NCBI GenBank assembly: GCA_013398055.1
Contig: VZRS01009720.1
Span: 310,001-374,000, forward strand
DNA length: 64,000 nucleotides
Direction: 5' to 3'
Source: Ifrita kowaldi
Taxonomy: Eukaryota; Chordata; Aves; Passeriformes; Cinclosomatidae
The notes below the pieces were generated by a model, which saw nothing but the letters and a program-made list of their open reading frames with translations, was not told the origin of the DNA and searched no databases. Made by a program: the position numbers and the translations under genes. Shown piece after piece: positions 48,107 to 61,927 of this stretch. Within the stretch, counting starts at the first letter, position 1. Every line of letters starts with the position of its first letter.

Positions 48107-49800
48107 GCTCTCAAACTGTGACACCCTAACAATAGTTATTAGCAGGCCCATTATGAAGGGCAGAGAGGTTTCATTGAGTGTCCCTGCCCTGCAGTGTTGG
48201 TAGACACAACCAAGCCAGATTTAATTAAACCAGCTGTGGCAGAACTGCAGAGGTGGCTGATCGACTGACAAGTTTGACCTTTGCCAGTGTCTGAGATTCT
48301 ATGGTCACGTTTTAGAGTGTGCTCTTCCCTTCTCCCTGTGTGACATCAGACACATGAATATCAGGGCAATGGTGGATGTGACATTAATGGTATGAACTTC
48401 AAAAGACATTGATGTGAACTCCAAATCCATCCCTCTGCACATACACAGTGCTTGCACTGTAAGGATGCTGCAGCAAACAGTGGTGTTGGATGTTTTGAGG
48501 GACAGAACCTTTTTGGAAGGTAATTTTGCATTTTACTACTAAATGGTCAGGAGATATCATTACAGAAAGGCACAATGTGAAACTGGCAAAGGCTCGTACT
48601 ATCTTCAAGTGAAGCTTAGTGAGGGAGTAGAGCAGAAAGTACATAAATGATTGACATGCAGGGAAATGAGACAATGGGAGGTGTCCAATGTGTGAACTCT
48701 GTGCTCAGAGGAGTTGCTTACAGTTACATCCTGATATTGTCAAACTGATAAGACATAAAATTCGAGACATACAGTCTTCAAAACAAGCATAAATACTAGA
48801 CCAGATGTGATCTTTGACTTGACATTCTCATTTTCTTTGCTTAGATCCTCTTGTTTTCTACTTTATGTCTTAGTTTTGGACAATGCCAACACTCAATCTG
48901 TTTACATACAGCTTGTACATAAAGTTTTCCTTTTCTCTGAGTCACAGATGACATTTTTCTTCCTTCTTACTTCCTTTCATCTTAACAACAAGTCAATGTA
49001 CTGAAAATATTTCATTTCCAGTTAGCCTGGAAGCATCGACTTTTTTGGCACTTTTAGGAGAGCCCGTAATATATTTGGCAGAGTAATCAAATCACAGAAT
49101 AAATATAATTTTTTAAAAAGTAAATTAGACATTATATAAGCTGTCTGTCTTCTTGCTTCATTAGATTTGGTGTTAATGTACATGCCTTTGCAGAGGGATT
49201 ACTTTGATTAGTTCAGCAGCTCCTGAGAGCGTATTATGAACAAATATGCAGTGTCAAGGAGAGAAAGGGAATTTTCCCACTGGGAAGCAGATGCTAGTCC
49301 AAAGAGGGCTACTCATTTGGTATCCTTCCTTAGCCTTAGGACTGTGCTTCTATGAATGCTAGAGACTTGCAAGCTAGGGAAATTATTTCTGGAAATTGGA
49401 CCCTAACACTCAGATTCATGGCCAGTGGAGATGTTCTCACATGATGGTAGTTGTGTGATCCTTTATTATGGCCAATTGCTAGAGCGATTCAGCTGCCCTG
49501 TTTTATGTGTGATGATGCAGCTTCCATGGAAGAAGAGGAATCATCCTAGAACGGTATAAGATGTGAAGTATGAGACATTTCATTCTCTGTCCCTAGGGCT
49601 TGGGGAGTCAGACAAAGACACATAGCAAATCATTCACAAAACTTTTTTCTCTCAGGTTTGCTTTGCTTTATATGCAGTGTTAAACCAGAGAGAACAGTTC
49701 TAAGTATTCTATTGAGCAATAATTGTTTTTCATTATAGCTAAGGCATTTCACTTGAAATTATCAAAACATTAGACTTGTGGATCTGGAGGGAAATTTGGC

Positions 49801-49818
49801 CTCTCTCTCTCTCTCTCT
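49801..49818. repeat. (CT)9 microsatellite
   Basis: Nine perfect CT units. Confidence 0.92.
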
Positions 49819-52800
49819 GTCCCTTGTTTATTCTCTACCAAAAGCTTACCCTCAGTTGTATTCCTGGGAAGCCTAATGGAGAAAATATATCAATTTATGA
49901 CCCAGGTACTTTCCAAAAGCATCAGCTCATCCTAAAGCTTTCAAACGTTCCTGCCACAAGCTTTGTGTGTGAAACATGCACAAAGTTCGCCTGGCTTATG
50001 GCCCAGGTCTGAATTGCCCTCCAGTCACTTCTAGAAAAAGGAAAACCTATCCACCATTAATCTCTCAGGATTCTGTCACATTGAACTATGGTGAAAGCAG
50101 CCTTCCCACCTTGAGAGTCCTGCCCTTGGCTGGATGCCAACTGCCCACCAAGCTACTCCATCCCTGCCCTCCTCAGCAGGATTGGGGAGGAAGGAGAAAA
50201 TAGGATGGAAAAAACTTGTGGCTCAAGATAAAGGCAGTTTAATAAAACAAGAAAAGGCTGTGTGTGGAAGCAGAGGAAAAGAAAAGACTTATTTTCTACT
50301 TCTCACCAGTAGGAGTTGGCCAGCCACTTCCCAGGAAGCAGGGCTTTAGTAGGCACAGCAGTTATTCCAGAAGACACACTGAAAGAACAAATACCCCCCA
50401 CCTCCTCCTTTCTCTTAGCTTTTATTGCTGAGCAGACACCGTATGGTATGGAATATCCCTCTGGTCAGCTGGATCAGCTGTCCTGGCTATGGCCCCTGCC
50501 AAGGTCTTGCCCACCCCCAGCCCACAGGCAAGAGGGGAATGTTGGAGAGACAGCGTTGCTGTGGTGCCAGCACTGCTCAGCCATAGCCAAAACACTGGGG
50601 TGTGAGCAGCACCTTCCTGGGTACCAACACAGCACAGCTCAGGGAGGGCTGCAATGTGCAAAGTGAGCTCCAGCTCAGCCAGACCCAAGGCAACCTCTTG
50701 CTGCTGCTAATTTACTTCTGTTCACAGTTTTTTATAAATTACAGGCAAAAATAGCAGAAAGACCATGGACTCTGGGACCCTTCCAGGAAACTGAGAAAAT
50801 TGTCTAACCGAAAAAGGGAAAGATAATGCCTGGATAAAATTTAATTAAAGTCCAAATGAGTATAAGATTTCTTTCACAATGATGGGAAAAGAACTCATTG
50901 TCCTCTTCTTTGGCTGGGAGCTGTGGGTGGAATTAGGTTTTAGCTCATCTACAGGAATACAGAGTGCACTGCAAGAACAGGTACTTTCTGCTGCCTACAA
51001 GACAAACAGACTGTTTTTGGGAAATGCCGGGAGAGTTAAAAGACCAGGGGCATAGTCAGCAAGGCATTAATGACTTTGAGACATCTTTACAAAGGCTCAC
51101 CTGGGCTTCTTTAAATTATCTGAAAGATCACCTAGGTTTCCAAGGCCAGCATTAGGAAAGAGGGATAGACTACTCAGAAATGGGAAAGGAAAAGTCCCAT
51201 TTTTGAGTGCAGACACAGGTCTAGGGTTTGAGTTACCACAAAGGAGGCATGCACAAAACAAAGTTGTTGGGTATTGTTAATAAGTTGAGTGATTTTATTT
51301 TTTTCCCCATTGTGATATGGGGAATGATAGTGACAATTCCTGAAAACATCTTGGGGAACACAATTCTCAATGCTCAAAATATGCTCTGCTTGCCCACTAG
51401 GCACGCTAGGTAATCGTATAAGTGATGGGATAAAGGGAGGAACTATTGATTTTTCATTTCAGTGTCCATCCATTTGCAGTACCTGCCTTTCAAAAGGCAA
51501 TATCACACTGTAAAATCTGAGTCCATAGCAGCCTTCCCTACACAGCCTCCCCTGTACAGTGTGAGCCTTGGGTCTATGGTTTGGTATTGCTTCTCAGTGG
51601 CTGCAACATGTGAAAACATGTTTCTCTCAGAAGCATTTTTAGGGCCCTATTTTTGTACTGGTACCTGCAACAAATAGATCTGCTTAGATATGCAGGTAAA
51701 AACTGGTCGCTCATTTTATACAAAACTCTGGTTTCAACCATCTATGTTCTTTTTGCCTTTTAACAGCTAGGATCTGTCAGAGGGGAGCTCTCCCAGTTCT
51801 TAGCTGTTCTCAGAGAGTGTACTGCAATTTTGGCACCCCAAACAACAAGGCAAGGAGGGAGTTGTGTAATATATATCTTCTGTGTGCTCTATTAATCATA
51901 AAAATTAAATTTAGTTCTTCATGCCTGCAGCAACTTGGCAAAGGGACGGGAGGCAAGAAGACCCTCTGGAAATAAAATTGTTAAACTGAGTACAAAGTTC
52001 TGTATGGCATTTCATGGGAGCATACTCTTGGGACTACTCAAAAATCAATAGACAAAATAGAAAACAGTAAATCAAATCAACATGGTTTCTGTTGTGCTGT
52101 AGAAGTGAATAATTCACCTCGTGGGTAGTTCTAATTTTGTAGGGTAGCCAAGATCTATGGTGAACAGCAAAGGCACAAACTGTAGGGTGCAGCCACCAAG
52201 CACTGACACTGGGCTGTTCAGCCCCACAGCAGGAGAGGGAGAATCCCAGGGCTGGGCGAAGTACACAAGGGCCAGACCAGAAAGGATGGTTTAGAAAAGT
52301 CCCTTCAAACACAAGTTTTTTTAATAATATTTAGCAAAACCAAAATCTTTTCCACTGAGATGAAAAGATTCTATCAGTGACCTCTCCAACAATCTGAATG
52401 TAGCCCTGTAAATGGCATTAGGCTGCAACTCCATGGCAAGGCACAATCCAGCAGCTGCTCTGCCTTAGTTCCTCCAGCTGTATTTCCAGATTCCTCTGGG
52501 GGTTTATGGCTTCAAGGCCAGGTAGCTTGAAAAGGTCAGCCCACCTCTGTTCCTCTTGTCCTTCCCCACAGAATCTGAACACAAAGTAGTTCACAAAGAG
52601 CTCTCAAGACCAGCCAAGTTGGATTTGCAGTGCCTCCAAAAAAGCCTCTTAGCTCTGATTTGTGGGCTGAACTCTCAGATTCACCCTTCCCTGTCTCCTA
52701 TGTCTTATCCTCTGTGCAAAACCTACCCTTCTCCAAGGAACTCTGGTTAGCCAAACTCTTTTCAAACAATTTCAGCTGGAAGCTTCCCTACTTCCAGTTC

Positions 52801-55800
52801 CCAAATAAGAGCTCTCACCTTCTCACATCTGTGAACTAAAGCCAGTTGTGCTGGTGCAGTTTAGTATCTACTGTAGTCAGGGAGAAATCACATTTTAAAA
52901 ACAATTGAAAAGTTGCTGTATCATTGCAGAAAAAAAAGAACCTCCCCATCTTTTTGGCAATAATTAGATACAAAACTTAAAGAAAACTTCCCTTGTTACT
53001 CTCTTCCCATTAATAAACCATATTTCTATCACAGACAAGTCAGTCTACAGTGGGCTGAAACGTAGGGTCAGCACATGGTGGTCTCTAAGCTTCTTTGTCA
53101 TTTTTGCTGAAAACAGGCATTATGAAATATTTGCTTATGCAGAGATGCAGCAGAATTGTGTGTTTCCCAGCTACAATACCACTCCAGTAAGAGGAGGATT
53201 ACTGACAGAGAAGGGGTGAGAAGCAAAATTGCAGAGAAATTGTATCAAGCATTTTCCCCCTGCTGAAGTGCTGGCTGCCACTAGAGGTGCACGCAGTGGC
53301 CGCTGGCAGACAGCAGTGCCAGGATTTGGTCAGCAGTGGCAGAGAGCTGTACTGCTAACAGGAAGAACTACTGGTGCCATTTGCTTCCTGATTGTTGGTT
53401 TTTTACTCCCATCTGCTTATGTGGTAATCAGTTCTGGAATAGAAAGAACTCAGTGACTCGAGGCTCTCATGGGAGGGGCTGCAGAAATATATAAGACAGA
53501 GGAGAGTCATGGCGACAGCCAGATCTCTGATGGATAGACTAAAGAAAGAGGAACAGTATGAAGCAATTTGTACCCACACACAGCAATCAAAAGGAAAACC
53601 CTGACATTTGAGAAATAATAGTTCACAATAACCAGAGGGTAAACAAATCATGGTGTCATTGGATATTAAAGAACTATCATCCTCCCTAGATAACACCACT
53701 ATTGTCCACAGATGATCTGCAGAGAATACATATGCTGCCCTGATGGCTCTACAATTATTTTCTCTGGCACATACTGTCTGTCTTACAACATCCCTGTGAA
53801 AGAAATCCTATCATTTCTAGAAATACCATCAGTGGTTATGTATGGGGAAAAAAGCAAACCACAATTGTCAAGCCACTGGTGAGAGAAAATGCTGTTGCTG
53901 CACTAATAAGCAGGTGTCTTAACTCTCAGCAACTCCCAGCCATTGTAGATGCCCTGTTTTGCTGTTCTAGACTGCACTGTGCCCAGTGCTTTCAAGAACT
54001 GGGGCAGGATGAGAAGGAAGACCACCCACTAACATCACCAAATTTTCAAAATCTTGTATTTTAATTGTTTCTAAAAACAGCCTGAAGAGCAAGTGAAAAT
54101 TAAAAGTGCCAGAGAATATTTTAGCTGAGTCTGTGCAACATTTCAGTGTTCTACACAAAACAAAAGGGCCAGCAGTAGCCTGCACCAAATTCTGCTTCAG
54201 CTGCAACAGTGTTCAAGATTTGGGCAGGTTTCTATGATGGCCACTGAGAACAGAGACATTATGAGGAGTTTGTCCCTGCTGCAACTTGAAACTCTTCACA
54301 CAAAGTCTGAAATCAAACAGACCTAATGCTTAGGCTAGTGCAGAATCCAGTGCAGATCCACTATCAGAGCTTCTCAGTGTACAGAAGTATAAAGCCATAT
54401 GCCTGTTTCTTTATAAACTCTTCTGCTAGGGCTGTCATCCAGCCCGTTATCACCGTGGACTCTGATTTCCCAAGTGTCCACATGAGGCCTCTAAATGAAC
54501 AGATTCTTCTTTGTTTAGCTCTGCAGTGTGGCATTTATTAATACCTACTCTGTTTAATGCCTCCTCTGGATCCTCAGTGACTTCTGTTTCAGTTGCTATG
54601 ACATCCTTTTACTCCAACCTTAATTAACAGAAAGTACAGGACACTTATCACAAGGTTGCAGACAGGATGCAAGTGTGCAAGTGAGACTGTGTTCAACTTA
54701 GTCTAAGCCCTTTTCAGTTTGATCCTATCCTCTCCCAGCTCCTTTCTTTAACTGTTGTTGCCCTGCATCCCTTTCTTGGACAACCCTCTGCCTTTCTTTT
54801 CTCTTAAATCAGATATATATTCTGGTTTTCACTTCTAAAAGCCTTGATAGATTCTTTATCTCCAGCTTAGCTATCATCTTTCAGACAGCTCTGGCTTGCC
54901 AGCTCTCTCATCCTGTCAGCCAGTGATGCCCATTTCCATCATTCCCTGAACACAGTTTCCACCATGCTTGCTTTGCTTGTCTCCATGCAGTTCTGCATGC
55001 TGGTGGCAGTAGCAGGTAGAGACATTGACAATAGCTGGGCTGCAGGCACACACAACCTGCTGGCCATATTGACACCACTAGCCTAGATTGTCTGATTTTA
55101 TCTGCCCCTTTCCTACCAGTACACCTCCATTTCTTGTCTCCTTGTACTTGATAACAAGCTCTTTGGAGCAGAGACTTTTTATTCTATGCTGGGATCATGT
55201 TTTGACTTGCTTAACATTTCTAAGCATCAGAATAATGCAAATGTAGTGGACTTCCATTTTCTGGTAATGCCATGAATTCGCTTAACAAATATACTCTGCT
55301 TAATTTTTTGGTGATGAACTTGTGAATAATTCAGTATGACTACAAGAAAATGTCAGTGTTCTGTTTTAATCAAAATGTGGACAGCTGAAAATGGTTTTCA
55401 GAGTTTAAAAAGCAAAAGAGTAAGCCTTCTGAATAAACAAACATCTCAAAAGCAAGCCTGTATGAAGTGATAAACACTGGCACTGATCCTCAGAAAGTCA
55501 AACTACAATGTCTCACTTTAGTTTTATGATTTTGCCTACTCCCTTCAGAACTGGCATTCCTGCTCGTGACTTGCAGATGATGTTGCAAACCACAAAAACA
55601 TAATTGGGTGACAATTTTGCTGCACAGCAGACAAACATAGACAAACATGTCATCTCTACTTACTGTAAGAATTTTTCACTGAAATAATATCCTGAAATTC
55701 ATCTGTGTGATTGGGAAAGCTGGGCACTGCACTCTTTCTGCTCCTTCAGATGGCTACAAATGTGCTTGGAAAAAAAGAAAACACATGAACAACATACAGC

Positions 55801-57306
55801 CTTGAATATGGGCTTGAGTCCCCACGACACCTGTGCAACTTTGCACACCACTACAGAGTTTCCTTCTTGTGCAAACTGAAAGTTAAGGATGTCACTGGTA
55901 GGGAGTGACTGACCTCTCCCTGTGTAATAAACAGGTGGATTCATGATGAGGAACATCAGATTTGGACAGGCCTTATCTCACTCCTAAGTGAATGACTCAG
56001 CTACTTCTTTTCCTGGTGAGAAAAATTAATGTGCTGTTTTCTAAGCAGAGTTTCAGTAATGGGACTTAAGACCCCAGAACATCTCAACAAAAAATGGACA
56101 TTTAGAGGCATTTCTCCCTGATCACAAAAACATTTTCTTTGTGTGTTTGTACCCCTTCTTGCAGCTTCAGTTACAAAATGCAATTTAATAATTATTCTTA
56201 CCCTCTTTCCCCCCCACCGAATGAAAACTCTATCCAGACAAAAAGTTAAGCCTTTGCCCTTAATACAGATATATTTTACTATACAAATGCATTGCTGCTG
56301 CCTTTGACTCAAGAGGTGAAAATGCTACTTTTTTAGTGTTAATTTGTAATAACTAATTGTCAGGGAGAAGAGGTGAACAGAAAATACAGTCACATCTGTC
56401 TTCACAAATTTAAATGAAGCTCAACACATCCTAACCATGCAATCAGTACGAACTCCTGCTATTATATTCCTGACTATGGATATACTTAAAAGCCCAGAAA
56501 GCCTCTTTGTTTTCAAATTCATTGACTTGTGGCACAGTTAATTCCTTGGATTTCTTTTAGAGTGAGAGAGCAGGGCTGTTTATCTCACAGTTCACAGAGA
56601 AACATCCTTGGGCAGCAATTGGAACTTGTTACCATCATTAGACAACTGCAGAGATCTCAGTCTGCTCTGGTGTATTGCAGACAGCAAGTCAACAGTGATA
56701 ATAGCTGGTTACTCCAGGAACAAAAAAACCTCATGGGAGCATTCTTAAGTTCAATACCAAAGAAACTCAAACCTATTTTCTGAGCATGAACAGTGGAGTA
56801 TGAGAATGGCCATTCTGAGTCAGTCCAAAAGTGTGTCAAATCCCACATCCAGTGACTGAAAGCAGCGTGCCAGGAAAGAGTGCAAGAATATGGTGAGATT
56901 TCCCTAAAATACTCTTTCAGCCTCAAACAGCATGCAGCTCAGCAAATCTGTGCTTCTCAACCCATATTTCAATGATCTAAATCAAACATTGATGGGGCTT
57001 TTGTGGGTTTGTAAAAGGATTCAGGATGTAGGTAGGAATGTAGTTTCAATTGTCAGTGTAAAAGTCCGGGAAAAGAAAGGCTGCAGTCTGAACCATGGAG
57101 TTATTTTGGTCCAAGCTAAATTGCTCTTTAGCTTGAGCACAAGCACAGAAATCTGAAAGCTAACACAGCCTCTCTTGGAAAGCTTTGTATAATTTAAAAC
57201 ACAGTCATATTACAAAACCAGTTTTCAGCTCAGCTTAGCAACTCTCTATGATATGCAAGTGCCTTTCAAAAGAGTTGCCAGAATGAACCAGCTGAGACCC
57301 AAGCTC

Positions 57307-57324
57307 CCTTTCCTTCCTTCCTTC
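57307..57324. repeat. short (TTCC)n-like run
   Basis: Pyrimidine-only stretch ccctttccttccttcctt, a minor simple repeat. Confidence 0.75.
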
Positions 57325-57962
57325 TAATTATTGGAAGAGAAATTATTCCTCTTAAAATGAATTCTTGCTTCACCAATTTTAATGAAACTTTTTTTTTAAT
57401 ATCCCAGATAGTCTTTTTAAAAGCTCAGCTTTTCAAGGCTTGATGATCAGATCTGAGATTCACAATCCAGAGAAGTGCCTGCAACTGAAGCACCCAGACT
57501 ACCTGAAGATTTAGGAACATGGTTTTTGTGTAAGAACTAGGCCTAAGAATGGAGAGGCTGAATAGAACTAAAAATCTAACACAGTAATGCAACATCAACA
57601 GTCACTATGCTGGGAATAGTTTCTAATCACTTCTGTTTCTCAGGCTTTCCTTGTACTTTTATGGTGCTTCTGAATTTCTTACCTTTGCTTATTAGACATT
57701 ACAGCAGTAAGAGACTCATCATGATTCACTGAGCATAGAAAAATAATGAAGGGGAGACAATTAAAAAACTGTTTTTCATTCTCCAAGTTTTCTGTTGGGA
57801 CTGGGTTCTTAATTTTTGGTAGCCAGTAGAGTTGTGGATATATGAGAAACATCCACTCATAGCGGGATGATTATTTTAGTCCTTTAATGATCATCTGTGC
57901 ATGTGCATTTTGGAGTCCTGGTTCTGGAACTTGACCTATATATTCATTGTGACATCACTTAA

Positions 57963-57982
57963 TGTACTTTTCTGAAAGTACA
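57963..57982. repeat. perfect inverted repeat, 8-bp arms
   Basis: Arms tgtacttt and aaagtaca around a four-base loop tctg. Short and possibly by chance. Confidence 0.7.
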
Positions 57983-59693
57983 TATGTTGGAGTCAAAGAT
58001 GCTAATGATCTTTTGTGCAGGGTACTTATCTAACTAAACTCTGAGGAATAATTTGCAATTTGCTTTCTTATAATTAGAATTGTATGAGGCAGAAGATTGA
58101 CACTGTTTAAATTCAGGATACAACTTATTTATTTACCAAAAGATAAAAACTACTCAGTTTATTTAAATTAATTTTAATCTTTTTCCTTCACAGAAAGGAA
58201 AACTTTTTTAACCATCTGTGTCCAGCTGAGGAACTCTCTGCTCCACTTCATACAGAGTGCTTCACTCTGTCTCCTTGCAGAAAAATAATGGTTATTGTTA
58301 GGTGACAGGTTTTTTTGAAAACCACCACCCAGATACATGAAACCAGGTACATTTAAAACTTCTAAAACTCTTCTTTTACAATCACCTGCACTAACTTTTA
58401 TATGAAAGTCACAAGTCTTAATTTACACAGGCACATGATGCTTGTGTTTCTGTCCCACAGCTGATGGAAGTGGTTCATTCTCAAAACTGAGAATTAACTT
58501 GACTGACTGAATCTTGCAGACATTTGATAACCTGGTATTGAATAAGATTTCCCCAAAATACCATTTAAGTACTTAAAAACTCCTGACTTTGAAATATGGT
58601 GTAGATTATCAGTGCTGACAGCAAAATAGGAAGTCAAATTATTAAAGCTGTGCAACAGAAATAGTGAGGGACTCAAAAGTGCAGGTGGTGAGCTATACAC
58701 GCTATTAAAGAGTAAAATGTCTGCAGTCTACAGGGACATAAGCTATGAGGCAGCTGTGGAACAGCATGCAGAAAACAGCCAAAGATATATAACTTGTACT
58801 GAGCAGAGGTGCTAATGATTAAAGTTTAGGTACTCAACATATAAAGTAATTCAAAAGTGCAAACTACATGATACCGAGAAGAACACATACAATGTAATAA
58901 GTGACTAGTTAAAAAGATAAAAGGAGCCAAAGTTCACAGTCTTTGAATTTAAGAGACTGGAGAGCTGGATCTGGGTTTACAGGGCTTGGTCACAAACCCA
59001 AAGTGCGCTGTATTGCCTTGCACGAATCGTGAGAAATCCAGCACCAAGTTATCCCCTACACCTGGGCACTACAGAGAATCTGGAAGCTGGGAGTGGTGCG
59101 ATAAGGAGTTGCTTCAATGACTGAAGAGCCTGCACAGTGCCAGCAGCAGCCCGGGATCCCTGGGGAGCAGGAGCAGCCATGGGCGGAGTCAGGCTCTGGC
59201 AGGAGCAACGCACATGAAACCACCACCCTGCTAACATTGAAAAAAACACTGCTGCACATGCATGAGTTTCCCATTTCTGTACTACTTTATACTTTCCAAA
59301 GTTTAGAGCAAATTTCTCTTACAGAAAAGGTAGATGGAAAGCGCCTAACATTTAACTAAGCATTAGAAAAAGCATAATAAAGGGGACAGACAAGAGCAGA
59401 GGAAAGGAAGGAATCAGCAAGGAACTGAGCAAAGCAAGCAGGAAGGTACCATTCATCTAACAGAGGTGCCAATCCTTTAGGAACAGAAATAAATCTGCTT
59501 ACAGCATTAATCAATAATGCTTGAAATCAATAATACATAGCAGACTAATGGAACTGAAAAGTCATTAGTGGCGTGGAAAGCTTACTTACTAAAAGCAGCC
59601 TGCATAAACATTGACATTAGCACTAGGCAGAGAATGGACAACCTTGCCTGTGCAAAACCCAGTATTATATCTTCAAGTGATAGGAAAAGCAAA

Positions 59694-59732
59694 TTCTGGG
59701 GTTTTGGGTTTTTGGTTTTTTTTTTTTTTTTT
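59694..59732. repeat. G/T-rich tract ending in poly-T
   Basis: Reads ggggttttgggtttttgg followed by 17 T. This is the reverse-strand counterpart of the A/C tracts elsewhere in the window. It could be a decayed reverse-oriented poly-A tail, but no element body was recognised beside it. Confidence 0.75.
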
Positions 59733-61909
59733 GCATGAAAAGAACTGTCAAAATAAGTCTCTTGATAGGTCCCTTTCAATATTTTTTGCCTGAAGCTTCT
59801 AAACTAAAAATATCTTTGTTTCAGAAAGGTTATGAGAGGATATTCAGGGCTTTGTCAGGTTAGATCAGTAAAAATTATCTAATATAATTGGTTTTTGCTA
59901 AGGGACAACAATTTAGAAACTGCTTAGTAAAGCACTAACTAGCACCAGAAGTTAATATGGGAAGTAATGAAATACAGTAACTGTGCCATGTTGCTGTCTT
60001 TCCCTTTAGCTATATGAAAAGCAAAATACTTTTATCTGTTTTATCTAGAAGAAAAGGCTGCTCCATTACAGGAATGTTTTGTTGCAGAGTTTTTCTTACT
60101 CTTGATATAGAAAGAAAAGAACTGCAAGTGCTGTTATAAGACTAAGAAGTCAAATGTATCTTGTATAAGGAACACTTAGTGACAGAAAATGTGTTATTCC
60201 TAATAATGTTTCTGACATAATATTTATGTGAGAGGATTAAAAATTTGTAAAGCAAGTCTGTCACAGGAATGATCTCTGCAAAAAAGGGACTCCTCTGAAG
60301 AGCAGCTGTACTCAGACAAGAATGGCCTTTGAATGTCCAAAGGCAGATGGCAAAGCTCTCTTGCAGGTTTTGCTCACCAAAAGATTGATATCCCTAATAA
60401 TGAATAGCAAACAAAGAGAAAGGGAAGAGGTATCTTTCTCACTGCCACCACCCACAAAGGAGGAAAACCAAAGATAGTTTTCTGGAAAAAATGAATTCTG
60501 AAATTCTGTATCAAATATTTTTTAAAGCAACTGGCAGACATTTGAGACATTCCAAAATTTAATGCAAGTGCTGATGACGTTACTTCCCTCCTCATTCTAA
60601 AGATTTTTTTAAGGCCCCACTACTAGTTTACTTCCATTTGGTCCTTTCTTTTGGTGCCTAAAAGTTGCCATTTCCTTGAAAGGCAAGTTAAAAACTAAAC
60701 TATCTGGAAAAAGCAAATTAGGTTAAATCACAGCTAATGCAAATTCTATTAATAAAACTATTTTCAAAAACTGGGCAAGTTATAAATGAAAAGGTATAAA
60801 ATAAGATTGCAGAAAGTCTGTAAGAACCAGTGTGATAACTTAATATAACTGGGATCCCTTAACCTCTATCAAACCTAATAATGTTATAAAGCTTATGGTA
60901 ACTGAAACTAAAGCTTATGCTAAGTCATCTTGATTTTAATTTTGTTTATGTATGTGGTAGATTTAGGCATAACTAGTTTTAACAGCCCTTTTGTTGGCCA
61001 GGAAAGTAAATATTAATATGCTTATTTCACTAATGAACATAGAGCCTCATTAAACAAGTGAATAATTAACAGCACTCAATCCCTACAGGTCTGACCAGAG
61101 CCCACTGTGTTAGACTAAGGCACACTCTGGTAAAAGCAAAACTCAGAGGTGAGTTCTCAGTCCAAAGAGCTCCAGCCACCCCTGAACACACGTTAAATCC
61201 CACCACAGTAGACATTGGAGGGGTTGGGTTCTTTCAGGAGTTTGTATAGGAAGAGAATAATAACTTTATACAATATTGAACAGACCACAATCTACCAGTG
61301 CAGAAGATGTCATCCTAGGGGTTGGAGTCCTGCTGAAAAGAAACTGAGTGTAACTGGAAGGAATTAACAGTAAGATGGCCTCCTAGTATTACACCCATTA
61401 CTTTTTAAAAGGTGTTTTGTGAAAGCTTGATAGTTCAAGCAATAGTTCATTTACCCAGCTTACGCTCTTCTTGTTCCACTACAAATATTGCCTTAGTGAT
61501 GAAGTATTTCTTTTGTCACCTTTTTCACCTTACTCTGTTCTTCTCATACCAATGAACTTTTCTTTTTCCTCCCACCCTTCATTCCTCTCCATTTCCCCAA
61601 GGTGTATCTCTCATTCACTCCATTCTCTTACTTATCCTTTTTTCATTTCAACATCTTTTCGTCTTTGAGGAAGAACAGTTAGTTTTGTAAGAAAATGGAA
61701 AAGCACCAAAGTAACCTATTTTTCTGAACAGGGAACCACACCTACAGCAAACTAATGTGGGATAGTTATTGATTGGAACATCAGCCAGTCCCACTCTAAT
61801 TCTGTGTCCAAGAGCTCTTTGCACACCCAGCAGCCTAACAAAGACATAGACTTTTTAACAAGACCTTTAAAAAGCTTTCACTAAAATATTTAGTGCAGAC
61901 TTAGGGGCA

Positions 61910-61927
61910 TTTTTTTTTTTTTTTTTT
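61910..61927. repeat. poly-T run (18)
   Basis: Uninterrupted T18 following ggggca. No adjacent retroelement was recognised. Confidence 0.9.
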
